Source: an uncultured Collinsella sp. (lineage in GTDB: Bacteria > Actinomycetota > Coriobacteriia > Coriobacteriales > Coriobacteriaceae). From it: a stretch of DNA of 12,583 bases. Positions 6,224 to 12,583 of this stretch are shown here, in pieces. Below the pieces are notes generated by a model that did not search any database, was not told the origin of the DNA, and saw only the letters and a list, made by a program, of their open reading frames with translations. Made by a program: the position numbers and the translations under genes. The first letter of the stretch is position 1. Each line of letters begins with the position of its first letter. The stretch covers positions 1 through 12,583 of the forward strand of contig CALBOJ010000001.1 of NCBI GenBank assembly GCA_937896835.1. The letters are read 5' to 3'.

Positions 6224-7744
6224 GTGAGAGAGGAGAGCCCCCGACAAGGTATGAGGAGGCCCGACTCGGACCGTGCTTCCTCGCGGCGCAGCACACCGCG
6301 TTCCGGTCGTGGCAGGCAGTCGTTTAGCGAACGCTATATTGCCGGCGTTCCCGCCCGCATCATGCGCCCCCGTCTGATATTTATGGCCTGCCTGTTTACT
6401 TTGGTGTGCTTTGGTCTGCTGATGGTGTACTCGGCGTCTTCGGTCGAGGCGCTGCACGAGAATGGCTCGGCGACGTTTTTCCTGGGTCGACAGGCCGCGT
6501 TTGCCGTGGTTGGTGTTCTGGCGCTGATTGCCATCGTGCGCGTTTTGCCGGACAGCTGGTTTGGGGAGGATGTGCTTAGGATCTTCCTTATCGGCATGAT
6601 AGGGCTACTGTTTCTGGTGTTCTTGGTGGGCAGCGGCAGCCGTGGCGCCACGCGCTGGCTCAACATCGCCGGTATTCAGTTCCAGCCTTCCGAGTTTTTA
6701 AAGCCATTTGCCATTGCGTATTCGGCCATCATGCTTGATCGCTTCTTTTCGCCCGGTGGCAACATCAACGAATTCCTTCGCAAGATGGGCATCTACCTGG
6801 GTATTTCGCTCTTTCTGATCTTTATCCAGCCCGATTTCGGTACTGTCCTGATCATCCTGTTGACCCTCATGTGCATGGCGTTGTTTGCGGGTCTCGACCC
6901 CAGATTTATCATCGGCGTGCTAATCTTCGGCATTCTCGTGATCGTGATTGCACTTGTCGCAGAGCCGTACCGTATGGTGCGTATTCAGGTTGCCTTGAAC
7001 CCTTGGGCTGACGAGTATGGTGACGGCTATCAGGCCACGCTTGCCATCATGGCCTTTGCCTCGGGCGGTCTGTTCGGCCGTGGCATCGGCAACTCAACCA
7101 TGAAGTACTCGTATCTGCCCGAGGCGCACAATGACTACATCCTGGCCATCATTGGCGAGGAAGTCGGCTTTGTCGGAACCGTGCTGTTCTTCTTGGTGTT
7201 TGCGATGCTGATCTACTCGGCGTTTCGCATTGCCGAGCAGGCGACCGATCGTCGGGGCGCGCTTATGGCGTCTGGCTCCGCGGTCATTCTCGCGGTGCAG
7301 TTTTTGATTAACGCGCTGGGCATCCTCAACGTGTTTCCCATGACGGGCAAACCGTTGCCGTTTATTAGCTACGGCGGTTCATCGATTATTGTGTCGCTTA
7401 TGCTTGCCGGTCTGATCCTGCGCGTTTCGTACGAGAGCGCCCGTCGCGATGAGTACGACCGTCGCCGCGAGAGCTTTGCCGTTATGGATGAGAGTACCGC
7501 CGGCGTAGCCCATGTGCGCGGTGAACGACCTTCGCGTAGCGGCTTTACCGTTCTGGATGGTTCTACATCCGAGCCGGCAGCTCGTCCACGTCCGCGGACG
7601 GCTCCGCAAGGTCGTCCTCAGCGCCCCAGCCCTCGCAGCGCGGGCGGCGGATATAATCGAATCGATTTGAACTCGGACCCGTCGGCGCGTCTACGCACCG
7701 ACGACCAGGGACCGCGTGTACGAAGGGACTACCATGACCGATAA
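6224..7744 (+). CDS. ftsW: Septal peptidoglycan glycosyltransferase FtsW (SEDS family)
   Basis: Polytopic SEDS-family enzyme that polymerises lipid II at the septum in complex with FtsI; 506 aa from the GTG at 6224. Residues 1-50 are an Arg/Ser-rich cytoplasmic tail, and the first membrane segment is about 51-69. Conserved points are Q154-P-S-E157; P299-E-A-H-N-D304 with the putative catalytic Asp304 (equivalent to Asp297 of E. coli FtsW), followed by IIGEEVGFVG; and I381-S-Y-G-G-S386. After the last membrane segment (about residue 407) comes a tail of about 100 residues rich in Arg, Ser and Pro. It contains a short repeated motif at 415-425 and 438-448. The gene starts 9 bases after murD and overlaps murG by 11 bases. 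Position in dcw and the downstream murG support FtsW rather than RodA. Confidence 0.94.
   Translation: MREESPRQGMRRPDSDRASSRRSTPRSGRGRQSFSERYIAGVPARIMRPRLIFMACLFTLVCFGLLMVYSASSVEALHENGSATFFLGRQAAFAVVGVLALIAIVRVLPDSWFGEDVLRIFLIGMIGLLFLVFLVGSGSRGATRWLNIAGIQFQPSEFLKPFAIAYSAIMLDRFFSPGGNINEFLRKMGIYLGISLFLIFIQPDFGTVLIILLTLMCMALFAGLDPRFIIGVLIFGILVIVIALVAEPYRMVRIQVALNPWADEYGDGYQATLAIMAFASGGLFGRGIGNSTMKYSYLPEAHNDYILAIIGEEVGFVGTVLFFLVFAMLIYSAFRIAEQATDRRGALMASGSAVILAVQFLINALGILNVFPMTGKPLPFISYGGSSIIVSLMLAGLILRVSYESARRDEYDRRRESFAVMDESTAGVAHVRGERPSRSGFTVLDGSTSEPAARPRPRTAPQGRPQRPSPRSAGGGYNRIDLNSDPSARLRTDDQGPRVRRDYHDR
7723..7728 (+). promoter_or_regulatory. murG ribosome binding site
   Basis: AAGGGA lies 5 bases before the ATG at 7734, inside the 3' end of ftsW. 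It selects this ATG over the upstream GTG at 7716, which would precede the site, and over the ATG at 7746. Confidence 0.6.
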
Positions 7745-8849
7745 GATGACCGTTGCTATTGCAGCCGGCGGCACGGCGGGACACATCAACCCCGCGCTCG
7801 CCTTGGCCGAAGAGCTGCGTGATCGTGGCCACCACGTTGTGTTCGTGGGCCAGTCACGCAAGCTCGAGGGTCGTCTGGTCCCCGAGGCTGGGTTTGATTT
7901 TGTGCCCATTACGGTCACGGGCTTCGACCGCTCCCGTCCTTGGACGGCGCTGACCTCCCTGTGGCGTGTCAACAAGGCCAAGCGTGCGCTCACCAGTCAT
8001 TTCTCAAAGGTCGGCAAGCCCGATGCCGCCATCGGTTTTGGTGCCTATGTCGAGGTTCCGCTGCTGGGGTGGTGCAAGGGCGCAGGCGTTCCGTATCTGC
8101 TGCATGAGCAGAACTCTGTTCCGGGCCTGGCCAACAAGATGATGAACTCCCACGCCGCTCGCGTGTGCATCTCGGTGCCGGCAGCGCGCTCGGTCTTTGA
8201 GCGCGAAGGTGACCCTGACCACGTGCTCATGACCGGCAACCCCGTACGTCGCTCGGTGATCGAGGGCGATCGCGCTCGTGGCCGCAAGGCACTTGGCGTT
8301 CCCGAGGACGCTACGCTGCTGCTCGTCTTTGGCGGTTCACTTGGCGCCCAGCACCTCAACGAGCGCGTGACTTCGCTCAAAAACGAGCTGCTTTCGCGCA
8401 AGAACCTCTATGTGTTGCATTCGACGGGTGCCGACGGCTTTGAGGAGACCGAGCGCGCTTTGGCGCTGACGCCCGAGGAGGCGAAGCGTTACCGCGTCCA
8501 GCCTTACATCGACAACATGGGCGATATGCTGGCTGCTGCCGATTTGGTGCTCTCGCGTTCGGGTGCATCGAGCGTGGCCGAGATCGCTGCGCTCGCCGTG
8601 CCCTCGATACTCGTGCCGTATCCGCATGCGACGGCCGACCACCAAACCACCAATGCCCGTTATCTGGTCGACGCCGGGGCCGGCGTGCTCTGTGCCGATG
8701 CCGATATCGACGGTTCTGCCTTTGCCGATGAGCTGCTGCACCTGGTCGATGACGCGGCAGAGCGCGACGTCATGCGTCAGGCGGCGCGTGGTCTGGCTCA
8801 GGATAGGGCCGCCGCTCTTCTGGCCGATGCGGTAGAGGGTTTGCGTTAG
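7734..8849 (+). CDS. murG: Lipid II synthase MurG (undecaprenyldiphospho-muramoylpentapeptide GlcNAc transferase)
   Basis: Peripheral membrane GT28 glycosyltransferase that adds GlcNAc from UDP-GlcNAc to lipid I, producing lipid II; 371 aa. The first G-loop is G12-G-T-A-G-H17-I-N-P. E125-Q-N-S-V-P-G131 lies in the acceptor domain. The second domain has G200-G-S-L-G-A-Q206, then S276-G-A-S-S-V-A-E283 and H303-Q-T-T-N-A308, which contact the UDP-GlcNAc donor in known MurG structures. The ATG at 7734 has a ribosome site and overlaps ftsW by 11 bases, so the lipid II maker is probably translationally coupled to the lipid II polymerase. A longer form from GTG 7716 would add six residues but lacks a ribosome site. 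Confidence 0.95.
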   Translation: MTDKMTVAIAAGGTAGHINPALALAEELRDRGHHVVFVGQSRKLEGRLVPEAGFDFVPITVTGFDRSRPWTALTSLWRVNKAKRALTSHFSKVGKPDAAIGFGAYVEVPLLGWCKGAGVPYLLHEQNSVPGLANKMMNSHAARVCISVPAARSVFEREGDPDHVLMTGNPVRRSVIEGDRARGRKALGVPEDATLLLVFGGSLGAQHLNERVTSLKNELLSRKNLYVLHSTGADGFEETERALALTPEEAKRYRVQPYIDNMGDMLAAADLVLSRSGASSVAEIAALAVPSILVPYPHATADHQTTNARYLVDAGAGVLCADADIDGSAFADELLHLVDDAAERDVMRQAARGLAQDRAAALLADAVEGLR

Positions 8850-8946
8850 TTAGACGGGATATCGTCGGTCGCCCTCGCGCTGATGCGGTAGGTGCGGTAC
8901 AGTTAACGGGTTACAGGCAGTGTTTACGCAAGGAGTACACGAGCAC
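8850..8946. other. murG-murC intergenic gap
   Basis: This is one of only two internal gaps of notable length. It holds the second copy of a 10-base direct repeat, GATGCGGTAG, at 8882-8891 (first copy at 8826-8835, in the murG end). A TACAGT hexamer at 8898-8903 could be a weak -10 element, but no -35 hexamer sits at the usual distance. I see no stem followed by a U-run, so no intrinsic terminator. Confidence 0.35.
8930..8935 (+). promoter_or_regulatory. murC ribosome binding site
   Basis: AAGGAG ends 11 bases before the ATG at 8947. The spacing is slightly long but the match is strong. It supports this ATG over an in-frame GTG at 8920, which lies upstream of the site. Confidence 0.6.
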
Positions 8947-10365
8947 ATGGCTGATTCCCAGACTGCAACCTCCGCGCCCGAGTTTAAGAGCGCCCACTTT
9001 ATCGGTATCGGCGGCGCCGGCATGAGCGGCATCGCCCTCGTTCTGCACGAGCGCGGTTATGCCGTTACCGGCTCCGACCTTAAGACGTCACGTTATATCC
9101 GCCAGCTTACACGCGCTGGTGTGAAGGTGCATGTGGGCCATGAGGCAGCCACGATCGACGAGGTCAAGCCCGACGTGGTTGTTGTCTCCACCGCTATTCC
9201 GGAGTCCAACCCTGAACTCGTGCGCGCTCGCGAGCTTGGTATTCCCGTGTGGCCCCGTGCCAAGATGCTCTCTGCTTTGGGCCACGGCTACACTACCGTC
9301 GCTGTTGCCGGCACGCATGGCAAGACCACCACGTCTTCGATGTGCGCCACCATGCTCGACCGCATGGGTCTGGATCCGAGCTTCTTGATCGGCGGCATCG
9401 TCGAGGGCTATGACACGAACGGCAAGAACGGCTCGGGAGACTACTTTGTCGCCGAGGCCGACGAGTCCGACAGCTCCTTCCTGTTCCTGAACCCCAACGT
9501 GGTCATTGTGACCAACGTCGAGGCCGACCACCTCGATCACTACTCGGGTATCGAGGAGATCGAGGCAACTTTCGCCAAATTCATGAGCCTGGTGGGCGAG
9601 GACGGCACCGTCATCGTCTGCGGCGAGGACCCGCATCTGGTCGAGCTCGCCAAGTCGACGGGCCGTCACGTGCTTTCCTACGGCTTTGCCGAGAGCAACG
9701 ACATCGTCTGCGTGCACCCGGATGTCAAGGGCATCCAGAGTGACTTTATCGTTCGCTTTGAGGACGGCACTGAGCACGCTGTGGAGATCAAGAGCAATCC
9801 CGGTCGCCACAACATGCTCAACGCCACGGCGGTGCTCACCGTCGCCCATGTCCTGGGCCTTGACATCGACGCCGCCGCCAAGGCGCTCTCGAGCTTTGAG
9901 GGCGTCCGCCGTCGCTTTACCCACGTGGGCGATATCGATGGCATCACCGTGGTCGATGATTACGGCCATCACCCCACCGAGATCAAGGCGACGCTTGCCG
10001 CCGCTTCGTCGCTGGGCTACAAGCACGTCGACGTCGTGTTCCAGCCGCACCGCTATTCGCGTCTGCAGGCCCTGTGCGACGACTTTGCCGATGCATTTGC
10101 CAATGCCGATAAACTGCTGCTGATTGATGTGTTCTCGGCTGGCGAGATGCCCATTCCGGGTGTCACCTCTAAGATGCTCGCCGATACCGTGCGCGCCAAG
10201 CATCCTGGCAAGGAGGTCGTGTACTGCTCCAGCCGTCTTGAGCTCAATCAGGAGCTCGAGCAGATGGTGGGCGAGGGCGACCTGCTGCTCACCATGGGTG
10301 CCGGCGACGTTACGACCGTCGGTCCCGAGTTCATTGAGTATCTGACTGCCAAGAAAGACGCTTAA
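8947..10365 (+). CDS. murC: UDP-N-acetylmuramate--L-alanine ligase MurC
   Basis: Cytoplasmic Mur ligase that attaches L-Ala to UDP-MurNAc, the first stem-peptide step; 472 aa. The N-terminal domain carries IGIGGAGMSGIA, the classical MurC opening. The ATP loop is G122-T-H-G-K126-T-T. A169-E-A-D-E-S-D175 and NVEADHLDHY follow in the central domain. The C-terminal domain has Y339-G-H-H-P-T-E, FQPHRYSR and a terminal MGAGDV. All of these are MurC-specific, as opposed to Mpl or MurD. The ATG at 8947 has an AAGGAG site. The 97-base gap before it makes murC the first gene of a sub-block, murC-murB-ftsQ, which may have its own weak promoter; this is inference. Confidence 0.96.
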   Translation: MADSQTATSAPEFKSAHFIGIGGAGMSGIALVLHERGYAVTGSDLKTSRYIRQLTRAGVKVHVGHEAATIDEVKPDVVVVSTAIPESNPELVRARELGIPVWPRAKMLSALGHGYTTVAVAGTHGKTTTSSMCATMLDRMGLDPSFLIGGIVEGYDTNGKNGSGDYFVAEADESDSSFLFLNPNVVIVTNVEADHLDHYSGIEEIEATFAKFMSLVGEDGTVIVCGEDPHLVELAKSTGRHVLSYGFAESNDIVCVHPDVKGIQSDFIVRFEDGTEHAVEIKSNPGRHNMLNATAVLTVAHVLGLDIDAAAKALSSFEGVRRRFTHVGDIDGITVVDDYGHHPTEIKATLAAASSLGYKHVDVVFQPHRYSRLQALCDDFADAFANADKLLLIDVFSAGEMPIPGVTSKMLADTVRAKHPGKEVVYCSSRLELNQELEQMVGEGDLLLTMGAGDVTTVGPEFIEYLTAKKDA

Positions 10366-10370
10366 GTCTA

Positions 10371-11282
10371 ATGGGTCTGTTTAACGCCGTCATGGCGCTC
10401 TCGGGCATGATCGACACGGATGTGATCGAGGACGAGCGCCTTGCGCGTCATACGAGCTATCGTATCGGCGGCAAGGCCGACCTCTTTGTGACGTGCCATA
10501 GCTATCATGCCCTCCGCCGCGCCGTGGCGGTGCTCGATCGCGAGCAGGTGCCGTGGGTCATCATCGGCAAGGGCTCCAATCTGCTGGTTGCCGATGGCGG
10601 TTATCGCGGTGCCGTCATTTCGCTCGGACGTGAGTTTCAGCGCACGGTTGTTGCCGATGACGGTTGTACGCTGACGGTCGGTGCGGGCGTGATGTTTGCG
10701 CGCCTGGTCAACGATGCCCTGTCGCGTAGCCTCTCGGGCCTTGAGTTTGCCGTTGGCATTCCTGGTTCGGTCGGCGGTGCGATATCTATGAATGCCGGCA
10801 CACGGACCGAGTGGATTGGCTCGCTGGTTGAGGATGTCGTAACGTTTGACCCGGCATCCGGTATCAAGCATTATGCGGGGTCCGAGATCACTTGGGGCTA
10901 CCGCGAATGTAGCCTTCCCCGCAATGAGATCATCCTCGAGTGCGTGTTCAAGCTTAAACCGGCGCCCAAGGCCGACATTCGCGAGCGCATGGAGCGGTAC
11001 CTGACGAGGCGCAAGCGTACGCAGCCCATGGGTCGCGCATCCTGCGGGTCTGTCTTTCGCAACCCGCCCGATGCGAGTGTGGGCAAGCTTATCGAGGATT
11101 GTGGATTAAAGGGTTTTTCGATTGGCGGCGCGGAAGTTTCGCCCGTTCACGCTAATTTTATCGTTAATAACGGAACTGCCTCGGCCGATGACGTTGCCGC
11201 GGTTATTAGACATGTGCACGGAAAGGTGAGGGAGGCGTATGGCATCGAGCTCAGACCGGAAGTTAAATTCCTCGGCTTCTAG
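10371..11282 (+). CDS. murB: UDP-N-acetylenolpyruvoylglucosamine reductase MurB
   Basis: FAD- and NADPH-dependent cytoplasmic reductase that converts UDP-GlcNAc-enolpyruvate to UDP-MurNAc, the substrate of MurC just upstream; 303 aa. The FAD domain has T28-S-Y-R-I-G-G-K, IIG-K67-G-S-N-L-L and SVGGAISM140-N-A-G. S224-C-G-S227-V-F-R-N-P contains the serine expected to donate a proton (S227), and E297 in the terminal PEV motif matches the second catalytic residue of the family. The start is 5 bases after murC with no clear ribosome site. No other start codon lies in frame between the upstream stop at 10335 and this ATG, so coupling to murC is likely. MurB between MurC and FtsQ is found in Coriobacteriia-like and some Firmicute clusters, whereas mycobacteria place murB elsewhere. 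Confidence 0.95.
   Translation: MGLFNAVMALSGMIDTDVIEDERLARHTSYRIGGKADLFVTCHSYHALRRAVAVLDREQVPWVIIGKGSNLLVADGGYRGAVISLGREFQRTVVADDGCTLTVGAGVMFARLVNDALSRSLSGLEFAVGIPGSVGGAISMNAGTRTEWIGSLVEDVVTFDPASGIKHYAGSEITWGYRECSLPRNEIILECVFKLKPAPKADIRERMERYLTRRKRTQPMGRASCGSVFRNPPDASVGKLIEDCGLKGFSIGGAEVSPVHANFIVNNGTASADDVAAVIRHVHGKVREAYGIELRPEVKFLGF
11223..11235 (+). promoter_or_regulatory. ftsQ ribosome binding site inside murB
   Basis: A purine run containing AAGGTGAGG and GGAGG ends 3 bases before the ATG at 11239. Either core could pair with 16S rRNA; the AGGTGA core has the better spacing of 9 bases. This supports the start that overlaps murB by 44 bases. Confidence 0.6.
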
Positions 11283-12495
11283 AGCATCGAAACCCACCTT
11301 CCGCCGCGCCGGAGGGCGTTCCGGCGCGCCTGCCAAACCTCAACGCAATACCGTCGCGCACTCTAAGTCTGTCGGGCATGCTCGACAGACCAGTCGTCCG
11401 GTCGTCGGCTCGCAGCTCGGTAATCGTCCGGCCGCAAAAAAGTCCTCGCGTCCCTCGACGACGTCAAAGCCTGTTATGGGCGCCAAGCCTGCCCGTCCCA
11501 TGGCAGCTCCCAAGCCCTCGACGGGAACTAAAGCGGCGCGTCCAGGTCGCACGCTGGGCGCATCGAAACCGCGCTCGCTGACATCGGTGCCGGCTACCGC
11601 CAAGAAGCCTTCGAGTAAAAAAGGTTTCAACCCGTTATCTTCACTTGGAGCGATGGCAAATAAAACATCAGACGCCGCTTCTGTCGTTACAGGCAAAGGC
11701 AAAATCGTGGGCGGCGTTCTGGCCGTCTTGGCCGTGCTCGTCGTCGTTGCCATCGTGGTGATCAACTCTGGACTGTTTACTGCCACTGATATTCAGATTC
11801 AAGGCAGCGAGCATGTGACGAAGCACGATGCTATCCAGCTGATCGACTTGCCCGAGGGAACGTCGCTTTTTAACGTCGATCCCGACCAGATTACCGAGGA
11901 TCTCAAGCAGAACCCGTGGGTTTCGGGCGTGGATGTCCAACGCCAGTTTCCCCATACGCTTATCATCACGCCGACGGAGCGTAAAGTTATCGCCATTGCG
12001 TATATCAGCTCCGACGACCTTGCCTGGGCTATCGGAGACGATGACACCTGGATCGCCCCGCTGTCGACGTCGGTCGAAGTGGACGACCAGGGCAACGTCA
12101 TCACGACAGGGCAGGGCTCAAATACCTTGACCGGAATCGATGCCGCGCTGGCGCTCGCCAAGCATTATGGCGCGGTGTTGTTGACTGATGTCTCGGCGGA
12201 TGTCGCTCCGGTTTCCGGCCAGGCGGTGAACTCCAAAGCCGTTAAGGCCGGCCTGGATTATGTGCGTGGTTTTTCGAGCGAGTTCTTGGGACAAGTCAAG
12301 GATATTTCCACGCCTTCGGTCGAAGCCATCTCGGCAAACCTCAATAACGGCATTGAGGTGTCGCTGGGCGATTCGGACGATATCGCCAAGAAGGAACGCG
12401 TAGTCACCAAGTTGCTTTCGCAGGTAGAGGGCGTAACGTATATCAATGTGCGCTCTCCGGGCAACTACACATTTAGGAATGCTCCGACCTCGTAG
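11239..12495 (+). CDS. ftsQ: Cell division protein FtsQ/DivIB with long basic N-terminal tail
   Basis: Bitopic divisome scaffold that binds the FtsL-DivIC/FtsB pair through its extracytoplasmic POTRA domain; 418 aa, long for the family because of its N-terminus. Residues 1-150 are low-complexity and rich in Lys, Arg, Pro, Ser and Ala, with repeated KP/RP pairs. The membrane segment is about 156-175. The POTRA domain follows at about 182-250: the first strand has DIQIQGSEHV, then LPEGTSLFNVD and NPWVSGVDVQRQFPHTLII. The FtsQ beta domain covers the rest. The start overlaps murB by 44 bases and has a good ribosome site; starting later would remove part of the basic tail but leave the core intact. 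The expected next gene, ftsZ, is not reached in the window. Confidence 0.9.
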   Translation: MASSSDRKLNSSASRASKPTFRRAGGRSGAPAKPQRNTVAHSKSVGHARQTSRPVVGSQLGNRPAAKKSSRPSTTSKPVMGAKPARPMAAPKPSTGTKAARPGRTLGASKPRSLTSVPATAKKPSSKKGFNPLSSLGAMANKTSDAASVVTGKGKIVGGVLAVLAVLVVVAIVVINSGLFTATDIQIQGSEHVTKHDAIQLIDLPEGTSLFNVDPDQITEDLKQNPWVSGVDVQRQFPHTLIITPTERKVIAIAYISSDDLAWAIGDDDTWIAPLSTSVEVDDQGNVITTGQGSNTLTGIDAALALAKHYGAVLLTDVSADVAPVSGQAVNSKAVKAGLDYVRGFSSEFLGQVKDISTPSVEAISANLNNGIEVSLGDSDDIAKKERVVTKLLSQVEGVTYINVRSPGNYTFRNAPTS

Positions 12496-12512
12496 CGCTG
12501 GTTGATGCTTTG

Positions 12513-12540
12513 TTGAGGGGCCATACCACGCCGTTTATCT
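12513..12540 (+). promoter_or_regulatory. Possible promoter after ftsQ (for ftsZ)
   Basis: TTGAGG at 12513-12518 and TTATCT at 12535-12540 are spaced 16 bases apart and resemble -35 and -10 elements. They lie just after the ftsQ stop, where many bacteria have extra ftsZ promoters. This is a pattern match only, and ftsZ itself is not in the window. Confidence 0.35.
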
Positions 12541-12559
12541 GGTTTGTTTGGTTTTCACG

Positions 12560-12573
12560 GTCAATTATTTGAC
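12560..12573. repeat. Small palindrome in presumed ftsZ leader
   Basis: GTCAA at 12560-12564 and TTGAC at 12569-12573 form a perfect 5-bp inverted repeat around the spacer TTAT. The second arm with the next base (TTGACT) also resembles a -35 hexamer, whose -10 would fall at or beyond the window edge. It could be an operator or part of a second promoter, or chance. Confidence 0.3.
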
Positions 12574-12583
12574 TGATACGTTC

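Noticed and set aside
8853..8866. Possible terminator stem GACG/CGTC just after murG
   Set aside because: Only four base pairs and no following U-run; too weak for an intrinsic terminator.
8920..8946. Longer murC starting at GTG 8920
   Set aside because: This start lies upstream of the AAGGAG site and has no ribosome site of its own; ATG 8947 fits better.
9088..10203. 371-codon open frame on the - strand opposite murC
   Set aside because: Antisense to conserved MurC motifs, His/Asp/Val-rich, without recognisable features.
1..12583. A new defence, mobile or secondary-metabolite system hidden in the window
   Set aside because: All substantial sense-strand coding capacity is taken by ten recognisable dcw genes, with gaps of at most 127 bases, and no inserted cassette or terminal repeats are visible.

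Overview
This window is the central and distal part of a division and cell wall (dcw) cluster. Ten genes lie on the + strand in the order ftsL (5' end probably cut by the window edge), ftsI, murF, mraY, murD, ftsW, murG, murC, murB, ftsQ. The sequence ends 88 bases after ftsQ, in what is probably the leader of ftsZ. The high G+C content, the gene order, the lack of ftsA and ddl, and the presence of murB between murC and ftsQ suggest a high-G+C Gram-positive of the Coriobacteriia type (for example Collinsella or a relative). That placement is an inference from layout and composition, not from a database match.

Layout. Positions 2-2223 hold ftsL and the class B transpeptidase ftsI. A 127-base gap (2224-2350) follows where many bacteria carry murE; here there is no murE, only promoter-like sequence. 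Positions 2351-8849 are a tightly packed block, murF-mraY-murD-ftsW-murG, with gaps of 3 to 9 bases and one 11-base overlap. A 97-base gap (8850-8946) precedes murC-murB-ftsQ, which are separated by 5 bases and then overlap by 44 bases. The tail 12496-12583 carries a possible promoter and a small palindrome.

How the genes work together. MurB finishes UDP-MurNAc, and MurC, MurD and MurF add L-Ala, D-Glu and D-Ala-D-Ala. The third-residue ligase MurE must be encoded elsewhere. MraY and MurG make lipid I and lipid II at the inner face of the membrane. FtsW polymerises lipid II and FtsI cross-links the product at the septum, with FtsL and FtsQ as membrane scaffold or activator subunits of the same complex.

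All expected catalytic motifs are present, and no gene looks broken by frameshift. I found no mobile element, RNA gene, CRISPR array or foreign-looking cassette, and no convincing undescribed system. The most unusual features are the long, arginine/serine/proline-rich disordered cytoplasmic tails on FtsI, FtsW and FtsQ, including a duplicated short motif in the FtsW tail; the missing murE; and the promoter-like elements in the only sizeable gaps.
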